Assembly (NCBI GenBank): GCA_963634745.1
Contig: CAVHCX010000001.1
Coordinates: 62,001-126,000 of the forward strand
Direction of reading: 5' to 3'
DNA: 64,000 nucleotides
DNA from: CAKRJP01 sp963634745
Lineage (GTDB): Bacteria; Bacillota; Clostridia; Lachnospirales; Lachnospiraceae
Shown: piece after piece, positions 51,180-60,444 of the stretch
Layout: every line of letters begins with the position of its first letter
Numbering within the stretch: position 1 is the first letter of the stretch
Notes under the pieces: model-generated
Told to the model about the DNA's origin: nothing
The model's database searches: none
What the model saw: only the letters and a program-made list of their open reading frames with translations
Made by a program: the position numbers and the translations under genes

Positions 51180-52301
51180 TTATTTTTGTTGTAATCCAAC
51201 ATTTAAAACGAATCCGATACCGATAAATAAGCTGACCAGCGAGGTTAAACCATAACTAACGAAGGGCAATGGGACACCGGTATTGGGCAAAATCTGAGTT
51301 GCCACACCAATATTTATGAAACTTTGGAAGCCTATAAGGCCTCCCACCCCGCAGGCGATAATCCTCCCGGATAAATCTCTAGCTCGAATTCCTATCAAAA
51401 TACATTGTATCACAATCAACAAGATTAAAGCAATAACTATACAACTTCCTACAAATCCAAGTTCTTCTCCGACAATTGCGAAAATAAAATCGGTCTGAGG
51501 CTCAGAAATAAAATTACCGTTTTTTACAGAGGTTGTGGTGTTATTTTTTAATCCCTTACCAGTTAATTGTCCGGAGCCTATGGCCATGACAGAGTTCTTC
51601 TGCTGATATCCTTCGTCTGAGGAATATTTTTCCGGTTCGATAAATGCTAAGATTCGCTTTTGCTGATAATCATGCAAAAATGGCTGATTAGGCTGCACTA
51701 CGATACTTAAAAAAATCACCGCGCAGGGGATTAAAATCAAAAGTACTGTTCCAATAAATTTATAGCTTAATCCCGCAATATAAATCAAAAGACATAAAAC
51801 CAAAGCTGTACAGATGGTGGTAGACAGGTTGGGCTCTGCAATAATCAAGGCCAAAGGAACTCCGCACAGGATGGCATATTTTATGATGGTCCAGGCATCA
51901 TTTACATCATCTTCATGTTCCATCAAAAATTTAGAAAAGAACAAAATCAGAAGAATTTTTGCAAGCTCCGAAGGCTGGAAGGTGGTAAATCCAAGGTCAA
52001 TCCATCTTGTAGCACCATTGGCCTCGGTTCCTATCACTAGAACAGCTGCCAAACATAAAATGGTAATGCCGTAGAAGGTCCAATAAAAGCCCAGAAGCCA
52101 GGTATAATCTACTAAGGATACAATGATCATAAGTACCAAACCGATGATCACACCCATCACCTGTCTGGATTGGTAGATCTCCTTGGCACTTCCTACTACG
52201 AAAATACCCAAAATAGAAAGTGCCAGAACTGAGATTACTAATCCAAATTTGTAATTTTTCAATTGATAAGGCCTGGTAAATGATTTAAACAATCGCATCA
52301 T
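51180..52301 (-). CDS. rodA: RodA/FtsW-family peptidoglycan polymerase
   Basis: SEDS-family glycosyltransferase for cell elongation, acting with PBP2. The 373-residue protein has about ten membrane segments. Family segments include TEANGATRWIDLGFTTFQPSELAK, ILAFIEPEKYSSDEGYQ, the QTDFIFAIVGEELGF motif and TGVPLPFVSYGLTS. Position between PBP2 and mgsA points to RodA rather than FtsW. The two starting ATGs (52301, 52298) cannot be separated. Confidence 0.94.
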   Translation of the reverse strand: MMRLFKSFTRPYQLKNYKFGLVISVLALSILGIFVVGSAKEIYQSRQVMGVIIGLVLMIIVSLVDYTWLLGFYWTFYGITILCLAAVLVIGTEANGATRWIDLGFTTFQPSELAKILLILFFSKFLMEHEDDVNDAWTIIKYAILCGVPLALIIAEPNLSTTICTALVLCLLIYIAGLSYKFIGTVLLILIPCAVIFLSIVVQPNQPFLHDYQQKRILAFIEPEKYSSDEGYQQKNSVMAIGSGQLTGKGLKNNTTTSVKNGNFISEPQTDFIFAIVGEELGFVGSCIVIALILLIVIQCILIGIRARDLSGRIIACGVGGLIGFQSFINIGVATQILPNTGVPLPFVSYGLTSLVSLFIGIGFVLNVGLQQK

Positions 52302-52318
52302 TTTTCTCCTTAATGAAA

Positions 52319-55264
52319 CTAGTCATGAGAGCTGGTCGTTGAGCTAATATTGGCAGCTGTTCCTGTTACAATATCACTCTCTTTTGATAAGCCATAATAA
52401 TACTCTAAAATATCATTTCCAATCTGACAGGTATAAAGGGATGTATAACCATTGGCAATACGCGTAGCAAAGGCAGTCTGCTTGCTATTGTTTTGGTTTG
52501 CATATCCAATAAAGAGAGCGTGGTCGGGGCTGGTCTCGCTTTCCTGGGCGGTACCTGTCTTACCATAGACTTCCACATCGCTGGCATTGAGCGTTGGGAA
52601 GGAGGTTGCATCCGCAACGGTAATTACCTGTCGCATTCCCTGATGAACCGCATCCCAGGTGGAAGCTTTTACATCTTCGATGGTATTTTTTACTTCAGGA
52701 GTGTAGTCCTTTACTACATTTCCGTCGGTATCTGTCACCTTGTCTAAGAGACTTAGATTATAAACCGTACCTGAATTTGCCAAGGCAGTCGCGTATCTTG
52801 CCAATTGACTGACGGTATAGTTATTGGTGCCTTGTCCGATGGCAGATGGTACTGAAGAATCATCAGAAATCTGTGGCTGAGATTCCGGAATCTCGATTCC
52901 GCTGGTATCACCAAGTCCAAATTCTTCTGCATATTTTTTTATCTTGGACAGACCAAGCTCGCTATTATACTCGGTAGTGGTAATAGCCTTTCCGTCCTCA
53001 TCCGTGGTTTGTACCTCTTCCTGGCTCAGATCCCATCCTACCTGGTAGAAGAATACGTTACATGAATTCTGTATGGCTGTAACTACATCCTGAGATCCAT
53101 GGCCACTTGGATAGATCCAACATTTTGGATTTGGGTCTACCGAAGTGAAAATACCGCTACAATCAATGGTAGAATCCAGTGAGATCACGCCTTCTGTCAA
53201 GCCTACGATGGCTGTCAATGGTTTGTAGGTAGATCCCGGAGCCGTCCGCTCCTGGGTTGCATTATTGTAAAATGGTCTGGAAGAATCTGTTACCAAGAGA
53301 TTATAGTAGTCAGAATCCATATTATTTGCCAAGCGGTTATTGTCATATCCCGGGTAGGATACACAAGCTAATACTTCTCCGGAGCTTGGATCTGTCATTA
53401 CAAAGGATCCTGTACAAGGCTCTAAGCCTAACTGTCCGGGAGTAATCTCCAGGGAGGTTATTTTACTGGTAATAAAATCATAGGCTGCAAGCTTACCGGA
53501 GTTTAGGTTATTGTAGGTCTCATCATCCTGATCTAAAATTCCCTGTTCATATAAGATCATACAGATCTGCCGGCCTGTAACCTCTCCGCTTTTAAACATA
53601 TACTTGTAGATTAACTTATCAAAATTATCATCTGTCTTAATTTCATCTTTTATGTAGTTAACCAGAGCCTCGTAGGTCTCGCTGGAATCAGAGTAACTTC
53701 CCTTGGAAGAAACGTAATCCTTAAGCTGGGAGGTATCCACCCAATTCTTTGAAATGGCATAGGTAAGATAACTGTAGGCATTGATGGACTCATCATTGGT
53801 CCAGGCTACATAGGTATCGTCAGTGGTGTCAATGGCATCACTCATAAGGATTCCTGTCTCACTGGTCAAAAGATCTGTCACCAAATAATTTAGGTAGGCC
53901 TGCATTTCTCTAGGCTGGTCCTTATAGGCTGCACTTCCGGAATCTTCCAAGGAAGAGATGACGGTATTCATTACAGATTCTTTTCTGCTCTTAAAAATGG
54001 CTGCCACTTCCTGCTCCGCGGTCTTAGCATCACTTTCGGAAAAATGGCTCATATCAACGATCTCATTGTCAATGAAGGCATCGTAGACATCTCCCACTGC
54101 AATTTTTACATCGGATCCATCAGATACAGATGTTTTGTCAAAGTCCAGATCGGAAGTCATCTTGGCTAAAAGAATTCCTGCAAGCTCCTGCTCGATCACC
54201 TTATAGGCCACTTTCTGCAAGTTGGCATCAATAGTCAGATAAACATCATTTCCGGCTTCAGGATCATCCCCTTTTACAGTATCAATGACCTTTCCCACAC
54301 TATCTACGTAGAGCTTTTCTTCTCCGTTTTTTCCCTGGAGTTCCTTATCCATAACCTGCTCTAAGCCGGATTTTCCCACCGTAGCAGTCATGGTATATTC
54401 TTCCTGCTCTTCTTTACTTAAGTCATCATACTCTTCCTGGGAAATCTTTCCGGTATAGCCAATCAGGTTGGCAAAGCAATAGCTGTCATTGTAGCGTCTT
54501 AGAGATTCCTCTTCGATGCTAATACCGGTCAGGCTATCCGAGTTCTCCATAATATCTGCCACGGTCTCATCGCTGACATCCTCTGCAATGGTGGTAGTAA
54601 TATACTTCTGATAACTATTTAAGGATAAGGCATAGCGGACATTGATCATTTTTAAAATCTGAGACCGGTCCAGCTTTTTCTGATCAAGGCCATATCCATA
54701 GGTATCGTCTGTACATAGATAATCAATCAGGCCCTGGGCTGTGATGTTGGATTGCTTTTTGCTTAGTTCGTCAATGGTTTGCTTTCCATAAACATCCGCA
54801 ATAAAACGAAGCCTTGTAGTTTTATTTTCGCTGGAAAATTTATATTCATTATTATTATCCAGAATAATACCAAAACTATTAATAATAGAGTCTCCGTTGG
54901 ATTCTACAATATCGATTACAGAAGAAATCACTTTATTGAGTTCTTTATTTTTCTGAGCAATGGTATCATATTCCCCGGTATCCTCAATAGTTACAGAATA
55001 AGCCAGGGCATTATAAGCTAAAAGATTTCCGTTCCGGTCATAAATATTTCCCCGGGTTCCGGATACAGTTCTTGTTTTTTGAATCTGCAATTTGTAATCC
55101 TGGGCATAGGATTGGCCTTTTACGATCTGTAGGTAAAATACCCTTTGTATTAAAATTGCAGAAAGGATACAAAAAACCACAACTACAACAAATATTCTTG
55201 ATTTTAATACTTCTGATATAGCGTCTTTAAGGCGCCCCAATAACTTAGACAAATTTACTTGCAC
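52319..55264 (-). CDS. mrdA: Penicillin-binding protein 2 (class B transpeptidase), enlarged
   Basis: Crosslinks peptidoglycan for elongation with RodA. The 981-residue protein has one membrane segment (about 23-46), a dimerisation/pedestal region, and the transpeptidase motifs SxxK at Ser678 (APGSTYKPLTA), SxN in IQNSCNVFFYQVG and KTG at Lys902 (YGKTGTAQES). It is roughly 250-300 residues longer than typical PBP2, with the extra part between LTIDANLQK (near 345) and GSFVMTDPSSGEVLAC (near 620). No minCDE genes separate it from rodA. Confidence 0.93.
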   Translation of the reverse strand: MQVNLSKLLGRLKDAISEVLKSRIFVVVVVFCILSAILIQRVFYLQIVKGQSYAQDYKLQIQKTRTVSGTRGNIYDRNGNLLAYNALAYSVTIEDTGEYDTIAQKNKELNKVISSVIDIVESNGDSIINSFGIILDNNNEYKFSSENKTTRLRFIADVYGKQTIDELSKKQSNITAQGLIDYLCTDDTYGYGLDQKKLDRSQILKMINVRYALSLNSYQKYITTTIAEDVSDETVADIMENSDSLTGISIEEESLRRYNDSYCFANLIGYTGKISQEEYDDLSKEEQEEYTMTATVGKSGLEQVMDKELQGKNGEEKLYVDSVGKVIDTVKGDDPEAGNDVYLTIDANLQKVAYKVIEQELAGILLAKMTSDLDFDKTSVSDGSDVKIAVGDVYDAFIDNEIVDMSHFSESDAKTAEQEVAAIFKSRKESVMNTVISSLEDSGSAAYKDQPREMQAYLNYLVTDLLTSETGILMSDAIDTTDDTYVAWTNDESINAYSYLTYAISKNWVDTSQLKDYVSSKGSYSDSSETYEALVNYIKDEIKTDDNFDKLIYKYMFKSGEVTGRQICMILYEQGILDQDDETYNNLNSGKLAAYDFITSKITSLEITPGQLGLEPCTGSFVMTDPSSGEVLACVSYPGYDNNRLANNMDSDYYNLLVTDSSRPFYNNATQERTAPGSTYKPLTAIVGLTEGVISLDSTIDCSGIFTSVDPNPKCWIYPSGHGSQDVVTAIQNSCNVFFYQVGWDLSQEEVQTTDEDGKAITTTEYNSELGLSKIKKYAEEFGLGDTSGIEIPESQPQISDDSSVPSAIGQGTNNYTVSQLARYATALANSGTVYNLSLLDKVTDTDGNVVKDYTPEVKNTIEDVKASTWDAVHQGMRQVITVADATSFPTLNASDVEVYGKTGTAQESETSPDHALFIGYANQNNSKQTAFATRIANGYTSLYTCQIGNDILEYYYGLSKESDIVTGTAANISSTTSSHD

Positions 55265-55763
55265 TCCTTTGTTCTTCCGCTTCTAACCTGCGATTGACCT
55301 GTAAGATGATTTGATACATGACCAAAGTTACCAAAACAGTATAAACCAATTCCGGCATTATGGTATGGATCAGATAATATCCAAAGGCAAAGGTTCCCCG
55401 GAGCATGTATAAACAGGCATAGTTGATCACTCCAAATAGAAAGTCACTGACTGCGATCAAGGCAATGGGTAATTTGATATCTTCATCAAAAAACATTCGG
55501 CGAAAACTTCCATTTAAATATCCGATCACAGCATAGATTAACATGGAATATCCAAGGACATTGCCCCAAAACAAATCTGCAAAAAGGCCACAGAACAAAC
55601 CTACAAACATTCCGTTTTTACGACCTCTCATAAGTCCTAAGGAACATGTGAGGATCAATAAAAGATTGGGTTTAATCAAACCCGGAGCAATTTTTGTAAA
55701 TAGGGTACACTGTAACAAAAAGCTAATCACTATCATAAGAAATGTGACAATTTTTCTTTTCAT
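55245..55763 (-). CDS. mreD: Rod shape-determining protein MreD
   Basis: Small membrane protein of the elongasome, 172 residues with about five hydrophobic segments. Typical MreD features are the N-terminal TFLMIVISFLLQCTL, KPNLLLILTCSLGLMRGRKNG and GLFCGLFADLFWG. It overlaps the PBP2 start by 20 bases and follows mreC by 15, so the genes are coupled. Confidence 0.93.
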   Translation of the reverse strand: MKRKIVTFLMIVISFLLQCTLFTKIAPGLIKPNLLLILTCSLGLMRGRKNGMFVGLFCGLFADLFWGNVLGYSMLIYAVIGYLNGSFRRMFFDEDIKLPIALIAVSDFLFGVINYACLYMLRGTFAFGYYLIHTIMPELVYTVLVTLVMYQIILQVNRRLEAEEQRSASKFV

Positions 55764-55778
55764 AGAACCTCCTTTTTG

Positions 55779-56639
55779 TTATTCCGAAGTTTCTGTAATC
55801 TCCTCTTTGGTGGTTGTGATGACTAAAACTTCCTGGATATTGGTGAAATCAACCGCCGGTGTAATATAACCGGACCTGGTTAGATTGTTGGAATCTACAT
55901 TGATTTCACTGACATATCCGATCAAAAGTCCCTGCAGATACCGGTTACTGACATGGGAGGTTACCACCTGCTCTCCCACCTTAATCTCATTGTCGTTGTT
56001 GGCAAGTTTCTCAAAACGGATCTTTCCGTCATCCATTAATTGCAAATCTCCCTGCACAATGCAGGTATCGGAGGTAGATAACATCATACCACTGATATTG
56101 CTGGAGTCATCGATGACAGACCGAACTCTTGCATAATTTGGGCCGACTTCTGTGACAATTCCTGCTAAACCGCTTCCGGCCAAGACATTGGAATTAAGTT
56201 TTACGCCATCCTTACTTCCCTTGTCAATGGTAAAATCATCAAACCAGTTACTTCCATTGTTGGCAATGACGTGGGCTCCGATTTTTTCATAATCCGAATA
56301 ATTGGCATCTAATTTATAGAGGTCTCTCAACCGCTGCAGCTCATACTGTTCTTGATTCAGTCTTGTATTATCAATGGTAAGTTCATCTACCTTGGATTGT
56401 AATTCCTCATTTTCCGCTTTCATCTCTTCCATGGTTTTCAGATTATCTGACACATCACTGATGTATTGACCTACATAGGCAATTCCTTTTTGCATGGGTA
56501 TCACGGTATAATTGGCGATAAATCCAAGAGGACCGCCGCCTCCGGTGACTTTCCAGATTCCTCCTAAGAGGACACAAAGGATCACCACAAGGAACAGCCA
56601 ATATTTACTTGGAAGAGTTGCCTGATTCTTGATTTTCAT
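55779..56639 (-). CDS. mreC: Rod shape-determining protein MreC
   Basis: Periplasmic-side scaffold of the elongasome, 286 residues. It has one N-terminal membrane segment (about 13-31), a coiled coil (about 60-105; MKAENEELQSKVDEL...) and the MreC beta-domain (VIANNGSNWFDDFTIDKGSKDG and GSGLAGIVTEVGPNYARVRSV). It lies one base from the mreB stop, so translation is coupled. Confidence 0.95.
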   Translation of the reverse strand: MKIKNQATLPSKYWLFLVVILCVLLGGIWKVTGGGGPLGFIANYTVIPMQKGIAYVGQYISDVSDNLKTMEEMKAENEELQSKVDELTIDNTRLNQEQYELQRLRDLYKLDANYSDYEKIGAHVIANNGSNWFDDFTIDKGSKDGVKLNSNVLAGSGLAGIVTEVGPNYARVRSVIDDSSNISGMMLSTSDTCIVQGDLQLMDDGKIRFEKLANNDNEIKVGEQVVTSHVSNRYLQGLLIGYVSEINVDSNNLTRSGYITPAVDFTNIQEVLVITTTKEEITETSE

Positions 56640-56640
56640 A

Positions 56641-57663
56641 CTATCTCATCCACCTATAATTTTCTTCTACCATTGAGTAAGCAAGTTTCTTTAATTCCTT
56701 AGATTCCATGATCTTTTTAAGACCCATAACCGAGCAAATATCCGGTTCCACGGAAGTTCTGGTTTTAATTCCGGTAGAGCCCTCGATATAGGTCTCCAAT
56801 CCTGCCGTGTGAGCCACTCCGCCCGTAAGGAAAATACCATTCTCCTGGACTGCTTTTCTAACCTCCGGAGGAATTCGCCCAAGTAGAGACTGGATCCCAG
56901 CTACACATTCCAGGAGGGGCTCCTTCATAGCAGTTCGTACCAGATTAATGGAAATGGTCTTCTGCATCGGAACTCCGGTGATTAGGTCACGGCCGGAAAC
57001 CGTCTGGACCTCATCGGCTTCACTGGTAAGCACACCGAAATCTTTCCGCAATTTTTCGGCCGTATGCATGCCAATTAAAAAGTCGTGGGTATTTCGCACC
57101 AGGTTTACAATGGCCCTGTCAAAGCTGACGCCTCCGTATTTTAAAAGCTTATTATATACAAGTCCACCTTCTGCAACCACTGACTGCTCGATGGTTTCTC
57201 CGCCAAAATTTACAATAATAACGCCTTTGGTATTTTGTACATCCAGATTAAGACCGATGGCATCGGCAATGGAACGCTCAACAATATTAATCTCCCTCGC
57301 CTTGGCATTGGAGTGAACGACCAGATCAAAAAAGGCCTTCTTTTGAACCTCGGTAATATCGGTTGGCACTGCAATGACATACTCAGCCCCCCTGGAATAT
57401 CTTCTTCCCTTTTTTAATAGACTTTGCAAAAGATATTGCATGTCATTAAATCTGGAAATTACACCTTCTTCCATAGGAAAGGCTACCTCGATTTTTGCAG
57501 GCGTTCGCTCATACATATCGTAGGCTTCATCCCCTACAGCCAGAATATCGGTCTGATTTTTAATGGCAATAGCGTCTTTTTCCTTCCAAAAGGTATCTTC
57601 ATTTTTATCATAAACTTTGATCTCATAGGATCCCAGATCAATTCCGTAAATATTTTTAGCCAT
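56641..57663 (-). CDS. mreB: Rod shape-determining protein MreB
   Basis: Actin-like filament protein that positions wall synthesis. The 340-residue protein has the actin-fold phosphate-1 segment YGIDLGSYEIKVYDKN, phosphate-2 VIIVNFGGETIEQSV and the adenosine segment FLTGGVAHTAGLETYI. Sequence is somewhat divergent from B. subtilis MreB, but the mreC-mreD context is decisive. It is 3 bases from radC. Confidence 0.93.
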   Translation of the reverse strand: MAKNIYGIDLGSYEIKVYDKNEDTFWKEKDAIAIKNQTDILAVGDEAYDMYERTPAKIEVAFPMEEGVISRFNDMQYLLQSLLKKGRRYSRGAEYVIAVPTDITEVQKKAFFDLVVHSNAKAREINIVERSIADAIGLNLDVQNTKGVIIVNFGGETIEQSVVAEGGLVYNKLLKYGGVSFDRAIVNLVRNTHDFLIGMHTAEKLRKDFGVLTSEADEVQTVSGRDLITGVPMQKTISINLVRTAMKEPLLECVAGIQSLLGRIPPEVRKAVQENGIFLTGGVAHTAGLETYIEGSTGIKTRTSVEPDICSVMGLKKIMESKELKKLAYSMVEENYRWMR

Positions 57664-57666
57664 TTA

Positions 57667-58371
57667 TTATAATCCTTTCTCCAGGATCCCTTCCTCTCGA
57701 AAACTGATATAGCAATTATCTCCGATCACTACATGATCTAAAAGATCGATTCCGATGAGCAGGCCTGCTTCACGAATCCTTTTGGTAACCAAGACATCTT
57801 CCTTGCTGGGACTCGGATCACCGCTGGGATGGTTATGTAAAATAATAATGGAAACAGCATTTTTTTGTAATGCTTCAATAAATAATTCTCTCGGTGTAAT
57901 TAAGGATGCGTTAACGGTTCCCTTGGAAATGTTAGTCTCTCCAATCAACTTGGTCTTGGAGTTTAGCATCAAAAGCTTCATAATTTCTTGCTTTTCATGC
58001 CGCATTTCTTCCATATAATAATTTGCAATGGTCTCCGGGTCTGTAAAGCAAATAGCATCAGAGTAGCTTGTTTTAGCTAACCGTTTTGCCAGTTCGGATA
58101 TACAGGAAATCTGTACGGCCTTAACCTTGCCGATTCCTTTAATAGTCAAAAGTCTGCTTAAACTAAACTGGTGAATCGCAAGAAGTCCCGTTTCTCCGGC
58201 GTGATACAAAATCCGTCTGGAGAGCTCCAGGGCATTCTCACCTCTGGTGCCGGTACGCAAGAGTACTGCCAAAAGCTCTTCATCAGTCAGGGAGGAAGCT
58301 CCTTTTTGCAGACATTTTTCATATGGACGTTCCTCCATTGGCAACGCCTTAATTGTAGTTGTTTGGTTCAT
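57667..58371 (-). CDS. radC: RadC family JAB-domain protein
   Basis: The 234-residue protein has an N-terminal helix-hairpin-helix region (about 20-90; LLTIKGIGKVKAVQI) and a C-terminal JAB/MPN domain with the metal motif HNHPSGDPSPSKED near residue 178. Named a DNA-repair protein historically, but its role is unclear. It heads the mreBCD run, the usual gram-positive position. Confidence 0.93.
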   Translation of the reverse strand: MNQTTTIKALPMEERPYEKCLQKGASSLTDEELLAVLLRTGTRGENALELSRRILYHAGETGLLAIHQFSLSRLLTIKGIGKVKAVQISCISELAKRLAKTSYSDAICFTDPETIANYYMEEMRHEKQEIMKLLMLNSKTKLIGETNISKGTVNASLITPRELFIEALQKNAVSIIILHNHPSGDPSPSKEDVLVTKRIREAGLLIGIDLLDHVVIGDNCYISFREEGILEKGL

Positions 58372-58404
58372 TTAATCCACAGATTCGTACGACATCTTAA
58401 GAAC

Positions 58405-58665
58405 TTATAAGAAACGATAAATGATAATAGCCAGAACAACCCCTATGATGCTGGCGATGCTGATATTGATAGAAAGTCCGAAGGTTACAACCAAAACTCC
58501 CAGGTCTAAGACAATGGGATCGTTTAAACCAAAGGACTGCCCGTAGGACAACCAGTTTAATGCTGACATATCCTTGGTAAGGCTGCCAATAAATCCACCA
58601 ATGACAATTCCTGCCAAAAGCATCAAAAATAAAGCCCAGGCGTTTTTACTTCCTGTTCCTTTCAT
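58405..58665 (-). CDS. DUF4321 small membrane protein
   Basis: The 86-residue protein has two hydrophobic segments (about 9-28 and 55-84) separated by a short loop (SLTKDMSALNWLSYGQSFGLNDP). This size and layout match DUF4321 proteins found before radC/mreB in Clostridia. Function unknown. SD GGAGGAG precedes it. It could be the first gene of the mre operon, 33 bases before radC. Confidence 0.82.
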   Translation of the reverse strand: MKGTGSKNAWALFLMLLAGIVIGGFIGSLTKDMSALNWLSYGQSFGLNDPIVLDLGVLVVTFGLSINISIASIIGVVLAIIIYRFL

Positions 58666-58818
58666 AAATTATAAACTCCTCCTCGTTTTTAACAGCCTGC
58701 CTTAGGCCTATAGATCAGACCAAAAGCCAGGCTTCCTTCTAAAAACTTTGTATATTTTATCACATTTGCCAAAACGTGTACAGACGTATTGACAGAGAAT
58801 GAAAATTTAACAAAATCA

Positions 58819-60444
58819 TCACATTTTTTTGTAGCGGGTCATAATAGCCTCCGCTACCTTCATGCCATCCATGGCTGCAGAGGTGATTCCTCCGGCATAA
58901 CCTGCTCCTTCTCCACATGGATACAAGCCCTTAAGTGAGCTTGAAAAATTCTCATTCCTTGTAATTCTCACCGGAGAGGAGGTCCTGCTTTCTACCCCCG
59001 ATACAAGGGCATCTTCTCTTCCGTAACCGGAAATCCGTCCATCAAAAGAAAGAATCCCCTCCTCTAGGGCATCTCCGATTTCCTTTGGGAAAATGCTCCG
59101 AACATTACTCCAATGGTAGTCTCCCTTCATCTGAGGCTGTAAGGAAATTTTCTCCTGCCCTGCGGCATCTGTAGCCTGATTTTTACAAAAATCGGCAAAG
59201 CGCTGCACGGGGATTTTCCCCTGTCCGATCTCAAAAGCTCTCTCCTCCAGCTGTCTTTGAAATTCCAAGCCGGAAAGGACCCCATCTCCCGGGAAATCTT
59301 TTGGAGTGACCGTGGCAATCACAGCACTGTTGGCATTTTTTCCATCCCGCTTGTGATAGCTCATACCATTTACGGCCAGTCTGCCCGGCTCGGAGGACGC
59401 ATTTACGACATAGCCTCCCGGACACATGCAAAATGTATAGACTCCTCGGCCCCCGGACGTCTTTGCGGAAAGCTTGTAAGCTGCTGCCGGCAGGTCCTCA
59501 TGGCCCGTCCCATATTGGGATTCGTTGATCATACTTTGCGGGTGCTCGATTCTTACCCCTACAGCAAAGGATTTTTGCTCCATAGGAATACACCTTTTTT
59601 CTAACATCTCAAAGGTATCTCTGGCACTGTGACCGATGGCAAGAATGCTAACTTCTGTCTCCAAGTCCCAAAGTTCTCCGGTCAAGGTATCTGTGATTTT
59701 AAGCCCACCAAGCTCCTTGGGCGATTTCTCATTATAAATAAAATCTGTAACCTGAGAGTGGAATTTAACTTCTCCTCCGTGGGCAATAATATCCTGCCGG
59801 ATGTTTTTTACCAGCTTAGCCAGCACATCGGTTCCTACATGAGGCTTTTGCTGGTAGAGAATGGCAGGATCTGCTCCGGCTTCTACAAATACTTCCAAAA
59901 CCTTTTGATTTCTGCCCTTGGGATCGTGCACCAGGGTATTTAATTTTCCGTCGGAAAAGGTTCCCGCTCCGCCCTCTCCGAATTGTACATTGGAATTGGC
60001 AGATAAGTTTCCTGTATTCCAAAAATCTTCTACTGATTTTTTTCTGGAATCTACATCCAAACCTCTCTCCAGTAAAATCGGACGATAACCATTTCTTGCC
60101 AAAAAATAGCCACAGAAAAGGCCGGCCGGTCCCGTACCGATGATCACCGGGCGATGTTTTAGCTCTTCCATACCTGTAGGACTAAACTCATAGCTTACCG
60201 GTGCCTCTATATATTTTACATTGGCATTTCTACATTTCTTGACAAGCTTAGCCTCCTGTTTTGCTTTTACAAAAACCGTATATACATAGAAAAGCTGGGG
60301 CTTTTTTCTGGCATCTATAGACTGCTTCTTGATTTCATAGGAGATCAGCTGGTCTTCAGAAATATGCAAGGTCTTTAAAATCATTTTTTCAAGATCCTTC
60401 TTACTATGGTGAATGTCTAGTTTTAATTGACTGATCTGGATCAT
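58819..60444 (-). CDS. FAD-dependent oxidoreductase (NAD(P)/FAD protein family)
   Basis: The 541-residue protein has an N-terminal region of about 95 residues not typical of flavoproteins, then the FAD dinucleotide motif VIIGTGPAGLFCGYFLARNG near 97. LPAAAYKLSAKT and GGYVVNASSEPGRLAVNGMS follow, and the C-terminal FAD segment GLYPCGEGAGYAGGITSAAMDG. This matches the uncharacterised family annotated as FAD-dependent protein. I start at ATG 60444; it overlaps the preceding gene's stop, so the two are coupled. Confidence 0.85.
   Translation of the reverse strand: MIQISQLKLDIHHSKKDLEKMILKTLHISEDQLISYEIKKQSIDARKKPQLFYVYTVFVKAKQEAKLVKKCRNANVKYIEAPVSYEFSPTGMEELKHRPVIIGTGPAGLFCGYFLARNGYRPILLERGLDVDSRKKSVEDFWNTGNLSANSNVQFGEGGAGTFSDGKLNTLVHDPKGRNQKVLEVFVEAGADPAILYQQKPHVGTDVLAKLVKNIRQDIIAHGGEVKFHSQVTDFIYNEKSPKELGGLKITDTLTGELWDLETEVSILAIGHSARDTFEMLEKRCIPMEQKSFAVGVRIEHPQSMINESQYGTGHEDLPAAAYKLSAKTSGGRGVYTFCMCPGGYVVNASSEPGRLAVNGMSYHKRDGKNANSAVIATVTPKDFPGDGVLSGLEFQRQLEERAFEIGQGKIPVQRFADFCKNQATDAAGQEKISLQPQMKGDYHWSNVRSIFPKEIGDALEEGILSFDGRISGYGREDALVSGVESRTSSPVRITRNENFSSSLKGLYPCGEGAGYAGGITSAAMDGMKVAEAIMTRYKKM

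Noticed and set aside
58666..58818. Small gene or ncRNA in the gap before the DUF4321 gene
   Set aside because: Only partial inverted repeats and an AT-rich promoter-like stretch. No ORF with an SD and no clear structure.
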